Source of the DNA: Microvirga sp. BSC39
GTDB lineage: Bacteria > Pseudomonadota > Alphaproteobacteria > Rhizobiales > Beijerinckiaceae
DNA: 64,000 nt
Assembly (NCBI RefSeq): GCF_000739015.1
Contig: NZ_JPUG01000077.1
Location: 186,001 to 250,000 of the forward strand
Reading direction: 5' to 3'
Every line of letters begins with the position of its first letter. Positions within the stretch are counted from its first letter, which is position 1. The notes under the pieces are model-generated. The model ran no database searches, was not told the DNA's origin, and saw only the letters and a list, made by a program, of their open reading frames with translations. Both the position numbers and the translations under genes were made by a program. This document shows, piece by piece, positions 17,948 through 26,364 of the stretch.

Positions 17948-18613
17948 TCAGGCGTGGCGGATGCGCTTGTTGAGGTGTCTGGCGAGGCGGTCGCCGATGC
18001 TCTGCACCGCCTGGACGAGGACGATGAGAACGACCACCACGGCGAGCATCATCTCGGGCATGAAACGCTGGTAGCCGTAGCGGATGCCGAGATCGCCCAG
18101 GCCTCCGCCGCCGACCGCGCCCACCATGGCCGAGAAGCCGAGCAGCGACACGATGGCGAGCGTCAGGCCGAGCACGATGCCAGGCAGGGCCTCGGGGATC
18201 AGAACCTTCAGCACGATCTGCAGCGGGCTTGCCCCGAAGGCGCGCGCCGCCTCGATGAGGCCCTGATCCACCTCGCGGATCGCACCTTCAATCAGGCGTG
18301 CGATGAACGGCGTGGCGGCAATGGTCAGCGGCACGATGGCCGCATTGGTGCCGATCGACGTGCCGGCGATCAGACGCGTGAAGGGAATGATCGCGACCAC
18401 CAGAATGATGAATGGCGTGGAGCGTGTGGCGTTGACGATGACGCCGAGCACGCGGTTGATCCACGGCGCCGCGAACAGCTCACCCTTGGCCGATGTGGCG
18501 AGAAACACGCCGAGCGGCAGCCCGAAGAGGGTTGCGATCAAAGCCGAGACCGCAACCATGTAGAGGGTTTCGCCGGTGGAGGCGGCGATGAGGTTGATCA
18601 TCTCAGGCGACAT
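17948..18613 (-). CDS. metI: MetI, methionine ABC transporter permease
   Basis: 221-residue inner-membrane permease with five hydrophobic segments. The EAA loop (IEAARAFGASPLQIVLKVLIPEALPG) that docks on the ATPase is clear. It begins inside metN's 3' end (11-base overlap), so the two are translationally coupled. Typical MetI length is about 217 residues. Confidence 0.96.
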   Translation of the reverse strand: MSPEMINLIAASTGETLYMVAVSALIATLFGLPLGVFLATSAKGELFAAPWINRVLGVIVNATRSTPFIILVVAIIPFTRLIAGTSIGTNAAIVPLTIAATPFIARLIEGAIREVDQGLIEAARAFGASPLQIVLKVLIPEALPGIVLGLTLAIVSLLGFSAMVGAVGGGGLGDLGIRYGYQRFMPEMMLAVVVVLIVLVQAVQSIGDRLARHLNKRIRHA

Positions 18614-19697
18614 AGCCGAGGACCTCCGTGTCGAGACCGTGCTTCTTCAGGAAATCGAGGGTAGTGGATACCGACGTTTCCGGTACGCCGACCACCAGCG
18701 TGCCGAAGGGGCGCCCTGCAATCTCGTCGACGGAACCGGACAGGATGTTGGCTTCGATGTTGAGATCGCGGGCGAGCCGCGCGAGGACCGGATCCGTTGC
18801 ATGAGGGCCGCGGAAGCCGATGCGGATCACCGCTTGGCTGCCGGGTGTCGCCTCAGACCGCAGGCGGCTTGCCACATAGGGCGGGAGCGCGCGACCGGAC
18901 TCGTCGGCCAGGAAGGAGCGGGTGACCTCGTGCTGCGGCCGCGTGAACACCTCGAACACGTCGCCCTGCTCGACGATGCGGCCGCCCTCGATCACCGCGA
19001 CCTCGCGGGCGATGTTGCGGATCACTGCCATCTCATGGGTGATGAGCAGGATCGTCAGGCCAAGCTCGTCATTGATGCGCGCGAGCAGGTCGAGAATGGA
19101 CCGGGTGGTTTCCGGGTCGAGGGCCGAGGTCGCCTCGTCGGACAGCAAAACCTTGGGCTTGGTGGCGAGCGCGCGGGCGATGCCGACGCGCTGCTTCTGG
19201 CCGCCGGAGAGTTCCGAGGGATAACGGTTGCGCTTGTCGGAGAGCCCGACGAGGGCGAGAAGCTCTTCGACCCTGGTCCTGATCTCCGCCTTGTCGAAGC
19301 CTGCCACCTCGAGCGGCAGGGCGATGTTCTGGGCGGCCGTGCGGGAGGACAGCAGATTGAAGTGCTGGAAGATCATGCCGATGGAGCGGCGTGCATGGCG
19401 AAGCGCCGCCTCGGGCAGGGCCGCGATGTCGGCGCCGTCCACGATCACCTTGCCGGAGGAGGGCTTCTCCAGGCCGTTCACCAGACGAATGAGGGTGGAC
19501 TTGCCGGCGCCGGAGCGGCCGATCACCCCCAGGATGGAGCCCTGCGGCACCGCGAGATCAGTCTCGCGCAGGGCCGTCACGGGCTGGCCGTCGCGCCCGG
19601 GAAAAACCTTCGAGACCTTTTCCAGGCGCACGATGGGCTGGGCCGGGATCAGGCGCTGGGATGGCGTGTCGCCGATATAGCCAAGGGGGACGTTCAT
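18603..19697 (-). CDS. metN: MetN, methionine ABC transporter ATPase
   Basis: About 364 residues. Walker A GRSGAGKST, signature LSGGQKQRVGIARAL, Walker B VLLSDEATSALDP and the switch His (LITHEMAV) are all present. The C-terminal 100 residues form a NIL regulatory domain (RIGFRGPHATDPVLARLARD), which lets intracellular methionine inhibit transport. I start at 19697 (MNVPLGYIGDTP); an upstream in-frame ATG at 19760 has no ribosome binding site. I saw no SAM riboswitch in the leader by eye. Confidence 0.95.
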   Translation of the reverse strand: MNVPLGYIGDTPSQRLIPAQPIVRLEKVSKVFPGRDGQPVTALRETDLAVPQGSILGVIGRSGAGKSTLIRLVNGLEKPSSGKVIVDGADIAALPEAALRHARRSIGMIFQHFNLLSSRTAAQNIALPLEVAGFDKAEIRTRVEELLALVGLSDKRNRYPSELSGGQKQRVGIARALATKPKVLLSDEATSALDPETTRSILDLLARINDELGLTILLITHEMAVIRNIAREVAVIEGGRIVEQGDVFEVFTRPQHEVTRSFLADESGRALPPYVASRLRSEATPGSQAVIRIGFRGPHATDPVLARLARDLNIEANILSGSVDEIAGRPFGTLVVGVPETSVSTTLDFLKKHGLDTEVLGYVA

Positions 19698-19861
19698 GAA
19701 CTCGTCTTCGGGATCTGTCGTCGGGTGTCGACCTGACACATGGGAGATCGCGTTCTCCATGTCAACGGTTTTGTTCTTTTAACAGGACAGTTTGTTTTGT
19801 AGAACGTTCAGGCGCTTACAGCGCCCTGTCGTTATTGTCACAAGGCTGCTATCGCTGGCCC

Positions 19862-19880
19862 AAGGAGGAAGTTCCTCCTT
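19862..19880. promoter_or_regulatory. Perfect palindrome AAGGAGGAA-G-TTCCTCCTT between divergent genes
   Basis: A 19-base symmetric element in the 255-bp gap between metN and the divergent ABC exporter. Arms are 9 bp around one base, so in RNA the loop must open several pairs. TCTTTC follows on the plus strand. Could be an operator or a weak terminator-like hairpin. Apart from this I see no gene in the gap. Confidence 0.4.
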
Positions 19881-19958
19881 TCTTTCGCCACAAGCGCCAT
19901 TGATCCGGCTGCCTTGAGTTTCTAAGAGCCGGGGCAGGGACCCTGGCAGGAGATGCGT

Positions 19959-22055
19959 ATGATCAAGGCGAGCCTCGCGCTGGCACTTATAGGACTGGCC
20001 GTCTTAGCGGCCTCCGTATCCGGAGCCGTGGCCGTTCCGTTCTATCTGCCCCTCTCCACCCTGGCTCTGGCCGGGGTGATGTTCATCGGGCGAGACATCC
20101 CGAAATTCCTGCGCATCTTCCTCGTGATGCTCTCGGCCACGCATCTCGTGCTCCTCGCGCTGATCCTCGGCGCTCGGGCCGGTGTCATCACCGGGGACTA
20201 CACGGGCTACGTTCCGCCGCCGTCTGCTGCCCTCGGTGCGACGGCGTTCGGTGCCCTCATTTACGGTCTTTCCTACATCCCTGTGGTGCGTACCATCTGC
20301 CGCATCGCCGACCGCTACCTCGAATCCCAGGCCGATAGCATCATCCGCATCCCGTTCATCGGGCTCGTGCGGGCACGGGAGGGCACCATCGGTACCTGGA
20401 TGATCGGCTTCCTGATTGCGATCAACCTTGCCCAGGTCGCCCTCAACGTCCGCCTCAGCTTCTTCTCGCGCGACATGTTCAATGCGCTCGAGACCAAGGA
20501 TGCGGCGGCCTTCTGGTATCAGCTCTTCGTCATCTTCACGCCGCTTGCCGCCGTCTTCGTGGCCATCGCGCTCACCGAAGTGCTGCTGCAGAACGTGCTC
20601 ACCATCCGCTGGCGCGCCTACCTCAACACCTATTATGTGGGCGAATGGCTGGGCGACGGCGCCCATTACCGGATGCAGCTGATCGGCCGCGGCGCGGACA
20701 ACCCGGACCAGCGCATCTCGGAAGACCTGCGCAAATTCGTCGAGAGCACCTATTCGCTCTCCGTCGGCCTCATGAACCAGGCCGCGACCCTGGTCTCCTT
20801 CGTGGCGATTCTCTGGACGATCTCGGCCGGCTTCACCTTCCCTGGAACCAGCGTGGAGGTGCCGGGCCTTCTGGTGTGGGTCTGCGCCGGCTACGCCATT
20901 CTCGGCACCTGGGTGACGCACCTGATCGGCCGGCCGCTCATCGGCCTCAACTTCGAGCAGGAGCGGGTGGAGGCGAACTACCGCTTCTCCCTGGCGCGCC
21001 TGCGCGAATACACCGAGCAGGTGGCGCTTCTGTCCGGCGAGCCGGCCGAGCGGGAGGGCATCGCCCGGCGGTTCGGGCAGATCGTCGACAACTACATGCG
21101 GATCGTCATCCGCCTGATCAAGCTGAATACTTTCACCTCGGCCTATTTCCAGGCCAACGTGGTGGTGCCCTATATCCTCACCGCACCTTACTACTTCGTC
21201 GGCAAGATCTCGCTCGGCCAGATGCAGCAGGTGGTCGGCGCCTTCTCGCGGGTGGAATCCGCACTCACCTACTTCATCACCATCTATACGACGCTTGCGG
21301 ACTACAAGGCCGTGCTCGACCGCCTCACCACCTTCGAGGGCGCTATCGCGTCCGCCCAGCGGGTCGGCGGCGAGAGCAAGCTCGCCATCTCGCAGGCCCC
21401 AGGCCGTGAGCTGCGCCTGAAGAACCTCGACGTGCGCCTGCCCGACGGCAGCGCCCTGCTGCACACGGACGCTCTGAACTTCCGGCCGGGAGAGCGCACG
21501 CTGATGACCGGCCCGTCAGGCTCAGGCAAGTCGACCCTGTTCCGCGCCATCGCCGGCATCTGGCCCTTCGGCGAGGGCGAGGTGCTGGTGCCCGAGGGGC
21601 AGACCATGATGCTCCTGCCGCAGCGGCCCTATATTCCCATCGGCAATCTGCGCGATGCGGTGACGTATCCCGGGGAAGCGAATGCCTATAGCGACGCCGA
21701 CATCGCGGAGGCTCTGAGGGCGGCGAAGCTGCCCCAGATCGTGGATCGTCTCGACGAGGAGCGGGCCTGGGCCCAGACCCTGTCCCTGGGCGAGCAGCAG
21801 CGCCTTGCGGTCGCCCGTGCGCTCCTGGCCAAGCCCGACTGGCTGTTCCTCGACGAGGCGACGGCTGCCCTCGACGAGCCCACCGAGGCGGAGGTCTATC
21901 GGATCATCCAGGAAAAGCTGCCGAACACGACCGTCGTCTCCATCGGCCATCGATCGACGCTCGCGGCCTACCACGACCGGCGCATCGACATGAAGAAGAG
22001 CGAGAACGGCCTTTCCACACCCGTCGATCTGCGTCAGGCCGAGCCTGCGGAATAG
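19959..22055 (+). CDS. SbmA/BacA- and YddA-like ABC transporter (fused membrane and ATPase domains)
   Basis: 698-residue half-transporter of the ABCD/SbmA-BacA family. An unusual hydrophobic N-terminal part (residues about 1-115, three to four helices) precedes the core membrane domain (FLIAINLAQVALNVRLSFFSRDMFNALE is the family hallmark) and the ATPase domain from about 480: Walker A GPSGSGKST, signature LSLGEQQRLAVARAL, Walker B WLFLDEATAAL, His switch SIGHRST. BacA and relatives import peptides and affect very-long-chain lipids; YddA-type members with their own ATPase are less studied. The second ATG (19959) has GGAG at proper spacing; the first (19953) is too close. Confidence 0.9.
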   Translation: MIKASLALALIGLAVLAASVSGAVAVPFYLPLSTLALAGVMFIGRDIPKFLRIFLVMLSATHLVLLALILGARAGVITGDYTGYVPPPSAALGATAFGALIYGLSYIPVVRTICRIADRYLESQADSIIRIPFIGLVRAREGTIGTWMIGFLIAINLAQVALNVRLSFFSRDMFNALETKDAAAFWYQLFVIFTPLAAVFVAIALTEVLLQNVLTIRWRAYLNTYYVGEWLGDGAHYRMQLIGRGADNPDQRISEDLRKFVESTYSLSVGLMNQAATLVSFVAILWTISAGFTFPGTSVEVPGLLVWVCAGYAILGTWVTHLIGRPLIGLNFEQERVEANYRFSLARLREYTEQVALLSGEPAEREGIARRFGQIVDNYMRIVIRLIKLNTFTSAYFQANVVVPYILTAPYYFVGKISLGQMQQVVGAFSRVESALTYFITIYTTLADYKAVLDRLTTFEGAIASAQRVGGESKLAISQAPGRELRLKNLDVRLPDGSALLHTDALNFRPGERTLMTGPSGSGKSTLFRAIAGIWPFGEGEVLVPEGQTMMLLPQRPYIPIGNLRDAVTYPGEANAYSDADIAEALRAAKLPQIVDRLDEERAWAQTLSLGEQQRLAVARALLAKPDWLFLDEATAALDEPTEAEVYRIIQEKLPNTTVVSIGHRSTLAAYHDRRIDMKKSENGLSTPVDLRQAEPAE

Positions 22056-22063
22056 CCTAAGGC

Positions 22064-22163
22064 GTCATCCCGGACGGCGCAGCCGATCCGGGATCGTTGG
22101 ACCAGAATGGCGCTTTATCCTGCATGCGGTCCCGGATCTCCGCTGCGCTTCGTCCGGGATGAC
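22064..22163. repeat. Modular palindromic repeat, outer unit only (copy R1)
   Basis: GTCATCCCGGACG at the left and CGTCCGGGATGAC at the right, each within an arm that carries its own CCCGG/CCGGG pair, with a linker of about 25 bases. The inner unit found in copies R3-R5 is absent, so this looks like the unoccupied form. Confidence 0.85.
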
Positions 22164-22181
22164 AGCGTTCCCACGCATAAC

Positions 22182-22210
22182 AAAAAGGCCGGCGTAGAGC
22201 CGGCCTTTTT
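22182..22210. terminator. Bidirectional terminator
   Basis: AAAAAGGCCGGC, loop GTAGA, GCCGGCCTTTTT: a perfect 12-base stem with T-tracts on both strands, serving the convergent ABC exporter and META-domain genes. Confidence 0.93.
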
Positions 22211-22231
22211 CATTCAAACCCGGCAAAGGTC

Positions 22232-22714
22232 TTAAAGCGCGCGCTCCAAGACCAGCTGGCCGCCGTTCTGGGTCTTGATGATCAGGTTGCGGCCTTCGAT
22301 GTCCCATTTGCCCGACGAGCGGAGTGCCACGAGAAAGGACTGCTCGATGGCCATGGCGGACTTGTCGCAGCTCTTCTTCGTCAGGGCGAACGGGCCGACG
22401 GCCAAGACCTGCTCGCGCAGCGGATAGGCCGCGGTGGCATAGGTGTTGCAGCCGGCAAAGCCGGTGGCGCGCATCTGGTCGTCGAGCCTGAAGCTCGGAC
22501 GCTCGCCGGTGAAGGGCCTGCCGTTCAGGCTGACAGCCACCCAGGACGAATTCAGCGGGAAGACCTTGCCCGTCTGGCCGGGCTGCGGAACCTTGGTGTC
22601 CACCTGGCGGGTCGGGCCGACCGGGCGGCCGAGGGTTGCGGCGGCCGATTGGGCATGAGCTCCCGAGACGGCGGCCATGGCCGCCAGGAATGTCGCAAGT
22701 CGAAGCGCGTTCAT
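22232..22714 (-). CDS. META-domain (HslJ-like) exported protein
   Basis: 160 residues with a signal peptide (MNALRLATFLAAMAAVSGAHA) and one META domain: SWVAVSLNGRPF at the start, then FRLDDQMRATGFAGCNTY with the invariant G-C-N core, then PFALTKKSCDK and a final strand LIIKTQNGGQLVLERA. AGAGG precedes the chosen ATG; an upstream in-frame ATG (22771) has none. META/HslJ proteins sit in the periplasm or outer membrane and are linked to stress; the biochemical role is unknown. Confidence 0.88.
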   Translation of the reverse strand: MNALRLATFLAAMAAVSGAHAQSAAATLGRPVGPTRQVDTKVPQPGQTGKVFPLNSSWVAVSLNGRPFTGERPSFRLDDQMRATGFAGCNTYATAAYPLREQVLAVGPFALTKKSCDKSAMAIEQSFLVALRSSGKWDIEGRNLIIKTQNGGQLVLERAL

Positions 22715-22825
22715 CGGAACCTCTACAACGGAAAACGCCCGGACCATAAGGAACCTTGCGCGCCGAGGCAACGCCCAAGGTGGTCACAGGGTGAGGTTGT
22801 CCTAGCCCCGAGTGAAAAATCGCAC

Positions 22826-23800
22826 CTAGCCAATGCGGTTCAACAGCCGCTCGGTGAGGGCGTTTGTGGGGCGGAACAGATAATCGAAGGCCCGGACGGA
22901 GATGTCCTGGGCTCCGAGGTTCTGCAGGGCCGTCACGATGTCGAACACCTTGGCGGTCCGGCAATGGAGCACGATCTCGCGGCCCGAGGCGTTGCCATAG
23001 GGGAGGGTCGCGCCGTGCTCCCTGGCGAGCGGCGCCACGCCTGAGGCCTTCGCCGGATCGAGGCACGCCCGCACCTCGCGGCTGGTGCGCGCTTCCTCCT
23101 CGGCGGCGATACGCGTCAGCACGGCCGTGGCGGCGGCCTTGGCCCGGTCGGTCCAGGGTGCTCGAGCGGACGCGACGAGATTGGCCTCGGAGCGCAGCAT
23201 CACGCCGTCGTCGAGGATCTTCAGGGCATTGGCCGCAAGGGTCGCGCCGGTGGTGGTGATGTCGACGATCAGCTCCGCGGAGCCTGCGCCCGGCGCGCCT
23301 TCCGTGGCCCCCAGGCTCTCGACGATGCGGTAGTCGGACACGCCTTTCTCGGCGAAGAAGCGACGGGTGAGGTTCACGTACTTGGTCGCGACCCGCATCT
23401 TGGTGCCGTGACGGGCTCGGATGTCGGCCGCCACCTCGTCGAGGTCCGCCATGGTACGCACGTCGATCCAGGCCTGCGGCACGGCCACAACCACATTGGC
23501 ATGGCCGAAGCCGAGAGGCGTCAACAGCTCGACGGCTGCATCCGCATCCGGGATCTGCTCGCGGATCAGGTCCTCACCGGTGATGCCGAGATGCGCCGTG
23601 CCCGAGCTGAGCTGGCTCACGATCTCGGAGGCCGAGAGGAAGGCCACCTCCACGTCGGGCACGCCCGCCAGGGTGCCGCGATAATCGCGGGCGCCGCGGG
23701 ACTGGGTGAAGACCAAGCCGGCGCGGGCGAAGAACGCGGCCGCGTTCTCCTGCAGGCGTCCCTTGGAGGGGACAGCGAGGATCAGGGGAGTATCGGTCAT
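22826..23800 (-). CDS. hisG: ATP phosphoribosyltransferase HisG
   Basis: First step of histidine synthesis (ATP plus PRPP). 324 residues: PSKGRLQENAAAFFARAG opens the catalytic domain, and the PRPP-binding strand is ELIVDITTTGATLAANALK near residue 170-188. It is longer than the short HisG (about 200-230) that works with HisZ elsewhere, yet hisZ is directly upstream; an intermediate length next to HisZ is known in Hyphomicrobiales such as Bradyrhizobium. The extra 90 residues (from about AREHGATLPYGN) may be a regulatory or HisZ-docking part. Its ATG overlaps the hisZ stop by one base (TGATG type coupling). Confidence 0.95.
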   Translation of the reverse strand: MTDTPLILAVPSKGRLQENAAAFFARAGLVFTQSRGARDYRGTLAGVPDVEVAFLSASEIVSQLSSGTAHLGITGEDLIREQIPDADAAVELLTPLGFGHANVVVAVPQAWIDVRTMADLDEVAADIRARHGTKMRVATKYVNLTRRFFAEKGVSDYRIVESLGATEGAPGAGSAELIVDITTTGATLAANALKILDDGVMLRSEANLVASARAPWTDRAKAAATAVLTRIAAEEEARTSREVRACLDPAKASGVAPLAREHGATLPYGNASGREIVLHCRTAKVFDIVTALQNLGAQDISVRAFDYLFRPTNALTERLLNRIG

Positions 23801-24894
23801 CAGGGCCTCCCCACGATGCGGTCGAGCCAGAAGGAGCAGCCGACTGCCGGGATCGGCGCCTCGGCGCCCAGGTGCTCCAGCAGGCGGTCGTAGCGCCCGC
23901 CGCCGACCACCGGCCTGCCGTCGCTGCGGCGCGGGTCCTGCACCTCGAAGATGAAGCCCGTGTAGTAGTCGAGATTGCGCGCGAAGGTGGCAGCAAACGA
24001 GAAGCGGCCCACGTCGAGGCCGCGCGCCGCCATGAACCCGGTGCGCTCCTCGAGCAGGGTCAGGGCCGGGCCGATATCCATGCCTGCGTCCCTTGCCAGG
24101 GCCCGGACTGCGTGGGCCGCCTGATCCGGATCGCCGCTGATGGCGAGATAGCGCTCCAGCACCTGCCTGGCCTCATCGGTGAGGCCGGTGCGGTTGGCCG
24201 CGCGGGCCAGGAAGCGCTCGGCGATCTCGCCCGCGCTGCGCCCGCCGACCCGCGCGATGCCGGCGATCGACAGAATGTCCTCGACGAAGGCCTTGGCGGC
24301 CTGGGGAGCCTGCCCCTCGATGGCGGCGAGAAGGCCCGCGTGCTCCTGGCCGCCCGAACCCTCGGGCTCGGCGAGGCTCGACAGGCCCTGGCCCGACACG
24401 ATGGCCCGGATCACGCGCCGCTTGGCCGCCGGTGCAATCCCGAGGGCATCGATCAGGGCGTGGAGGAGACCCATGTCGCCGAGTTTCACCACGGGGGCGG
24501 GGCCGCCGATCCGGGCGAGCCCTTCCAGGGCCAGCGCCAGGATCTCCGCATCCACGGCCGACACATCCGTCCGGCCGATGGACTCCAATCCTGCCTGCAG
24601 GAATTCGCCGCTCTCGTTGGCACGCATGCGGAAGACCGGGCCGCCATAGGAATAGCCCAGGGGCTCGGCGCCGCGCTGGGCGAGATGCTGGAGACAGACC
24701 GGGATGGTGTATTCCGGTCGCAGGCAAAGCTCCGTCCCGGCCGCATCCTGCGTCACGAACATGCGCCGCCGGATATCCTCGCCCGACAGGTCGATGAACA
24801 CGTCCGCAGGCTGGAGGACCGGCGGCTCGACACGCGCATAGCCTTCGCGCTCGAACAGCGCGATCAGCGCAACAATGGCATCCGTCTCCGTCAC
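23800..24894 (-). CDS. hisZ: HisZ, regulatory subunit of ATP phosphoribosyltransferase
   Basis: 364-residue paralogue of histidyl-tRNA synthetase that pairs with HisG. It has the class II core (PPVLQPADVFIDLSGEDIRR, LRPEYTIPVCLQH, RNLDYYTGFIFEV, VVGGGRYDRLLEHLG) but lacks the synthetase's C-terminal anticodon-binding domain. Its stop overlaps the hisG start. hisS, which commonly precedes this pair in alphaproteobacteria, is also on the same strand but 1.5 kb upstream, with repeats and a small gene between. Confidence 0.95.
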   Translation of the reverse strand: MTETDAIVALIALFEREGYARVEPPVLQPADVFIDLSGEDIRRRMFVTQDAAGTELCLRPEYTIPVCLQHLAQRGAEPLGYSYGGPVFRMRANESGEFLQAGLESIGRTDVSAVDAEILALALEGLARIGGPAPVVKLGDMGLLHALIDALGIAPAAKRRVIRAIVSGQGLSSLAEPEGSGGQEHAGLLAAIEGQAPQAAKAFVEDILSIAGIARVGGRSAGEIAERFLARAANRTGLTDEARQVLERYLAISGDPDQAAHAVRALARDAGMDIGPALTLLEERTGFMAARGLDVGRFSFAATFARNLDYYTGFIFEVQDPRRSDGRPVVGGGRYDRLLEHLGAEAPIPAVGCSFWLDRIVGRP

Positions 24895-25005
24895 TGGCTT
24901 GGCTCAATCCCTTATGCTGGCATGCTCTCTAGCAATGCCCGGGCAGGAAGGCGATTGTTTTTGGACGGAAGGGTGAACGGAGGAGGGGCCCTGAACCTCC
25001 CCGGT

Positions 25006-25188
25006 GTCGTCCCCGCGCAGGCGGGGATCCATAAACGCTGACGCCTCAAGGAGGGCGAGGAGCGTCGCGCCTTGTTCTGCCTCGTCGGCGGTTATGGATC
25101 CCGGGCTCCGCTCACGCGGCCCCGGGATGACGGTGCCAGGCAGGTTTGCCCGATCCCGGATCTGCGCTGCGCTTCGTCCGGGATGACG
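25006..25188. repeat. Modular palindromic repeat, inner unit plus right outer arm (copy R2)
   Basis: Begins GTCGTCCCCGCGCAGGCGGG, then a spacer containing GTCGCGCCTTGTTCTGCCTC, then GGTTATGGATCCCGGGCTCC and a final GCGCTTCGTCCGGGATGACG. The left outer arm seen in R3-R5 is missing. Confidence 0.82.
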
Positions 25189-25493
25189 TTCCATGTCAAA
25201 GAACCAGCACCTTGTGGCCCGCAGCGTGAGCTGCGAGCCTGAAGGTCAGTCGAGGGTGGCGTGTCGTGCAGCCCGGCTCGATGCTATGGTGTGGAAGGTG
25301 AGAGCCAAGCTGCTCGTCACGCACGGTTTGTTTCAGCGGACCTGGATCAAGCCAGGATCGGCCACCCGCGATCACAGGCGTGCGAGACCTGCGGTGGGAC
25401 CGCTCCTCACCCCGCATCTGCGACGCCTCGCGAGCGCGCCCCTCGTCGGGCGAGGATGTCCATAGCTATAGCCCAGCTTAGGACCAAAATCAA

Positions 25494-25508
25494 GAACAAA
25501 ATGAGAAC
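25494..25508 (-). promoter_or_regulatory. LexA (SOS) box, GTTC-N7-GTTC, without an obvious target gene
   Basis: Reads GTTCTCATTTTGTTC on the minus strand, an exact match to the alphaproteobacterial SOS consensus with the usual AT-rich centre. No recognisable repair gene lies on either side. On the minus strand a 73-codon frame (25196-25417) and an 18-codon frame (start about 25462) follow; neither resembles a family I know. Confidence 0.62.
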
Positions 25509-25528
25509 AAACCCTCACTCTCTCCGTG

Positions 25529-25551
25529 ATGGCCGGGCATGTCCCGGCCAT
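25529..25551. repeat. Palindrome ATGGCCGGG/CCCGGCCAT
   Basis: Nine-bp perfect arms around CATGT. A matching palindrome lies at 25785-25807. With 25588-25610 it fills the gene-free region 25189-25835, in which I see only the SOS box and these hairpins. Confidence 0.65.
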
Positions 25552-25587
25552 TCCGATGATCTAATGCGCTGTACACTTCCAATCGAG

Positions 25588-25610
25588 ATCACCGGCACAA
25601 GGCCGGTGAT
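25588..25610. repeat. Palindrome ATCACCGGC/GCCGGTGAT
   Basis: Nine-bp perfect arms around ACAAG. The same sequence type occurs at 43119-43149, extended there to CGTCATCACCGGC arms. Confidence 0.65.
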
Positions 25611-25784
25611 GACGTCAGCGGGTGTCATTTCCGGGAGGACACGCAGCCCAGGGGAACGAAATCCATGGCGTTGCGCCTGATCGTGGATCCCCTTCCCGCA
25701 CTGCGTACGCTGGGGATGATACCGGCACGCGCAGGCCTCCGACCATCAGGATGAGGGGTGGAGATTGACGGTGACGAAACGTGA

Positions 25785-25807
25785 ATGGCCGGGACAAGCC
25801 CGGCCAT
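25785..25807. repeat. Palindrome ATGGCCGGG/CCCGGCCAT, second copy
   Basis: Nine-bp perfect arms around ACAAG, followed by GACG. It lies 29 bases beyond the stop of the small basic protein gene and might act as its terminator, although there is no T-tract. Confidence 0.65.
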
Positions 25808-25835
25808 GACGATAGGGGTGGTAGGGCAGATAAAC

Positions 25836-26294
25836 TCAGTGCTTCTCGGCCGTATCGCTTTTGGCCTTCGTCGTCTTGCGCTTGCTGTCGGTGCTGGAGC
25901 GGTTGACGTATTTGACCTTCTTGGGCTCCGACTGGCCGCCCTTCTCCGAGCCGCCCTCATCGCCCAGGAGCGTCGGGGGCAGGAAATGGCGGGCCGCTTC
26001 CGTTACGACACCCGCGACGGCACCGGCTGCGGTCTGCGTCAGGTCGACGGCGTCCGAGCCTGCATCGGCGACGGCCGTACCGGCCTTCTTGGCAGTGCGG
26101 GTCCTGGTGAGGGCGGCGGCGGCTGCGCCGGCGGCAGCGATCAGGGCGTCGGCCAGAATCTCGCGGCCGAGGGACGAGTTGATCAGGTCCATCAAGCCGG
26201 ATTTCTTGGCGGACTTCGCCAGCTTCGTGCCGGTGCTCTTTCCGGAGCCCTTCTTGGACTTAGTCGTGCTCTTCTTCTCCTTGGCCTTCGCCAT
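25836..26294 (-). CDS. Small Lys/Ala-rich protein of unknown function
   Basis: 152 residues in three parts: a highly basic N-terminus (about 17 of the first 31 residues are Lys or Ser), a central alanine-rich hydrophobic segment (GREILADALIAAAGAAAAAL near 43-62), and a basic, disordered C-terminus (KKVKYVNRSSTDSKRKTTK). Histone-H1-like basic tails suggest nucleic-acid contact, while the central part could lie in or on a membrane; neither is proven. AGGAG six bases before the second ATG (26294) fixes the start. It follows hisS on the same strand after about 70 bases and may share its transcript. Confidence 0.78.
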   Translation of the reverse strand: MAKAKEKKSTTKSKKGSGKSTGTKLAKSAKKSGLMDLINSSLGREILADALIAAAGAAAAALTRTRTAKKAGTAVADAGSDAVDLTQTAAGAVAGVVTEAARHFLPPTLLGDEGGSEKGGQSEPKKVKYVNRSSTDSKRKTTKAKSDTAEKH

Positions 26295-26364
26295 GTTCAT
26301 CTCCTGATGGTCAAGCTTGCCAGTCAACCCCGATGGAACCGCGGCGGTTCCCGAACGGCCAAGG

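Noticed and set aside
19698..19950. Possible SAM riboswitch upstream of metN
   Set aside because: The leader has hairpins, but I could not match the conserved cores of SAM-I or SAM-II by eye. A covariance search would settle it.
25196..25417. 73-codon frame behind the orphan SOS box
   Set aside because: No ribosome binding site or family likeness; high Arg/His/Pro content looks like random GC-rich translation. Mentioned as a possibility only.
25189..25835. Hairpin-rich gap considered as a CRISPR array
   Set aside because: The palindromes are few, irregularly spaced and of different types, with no repeat-spacer order.
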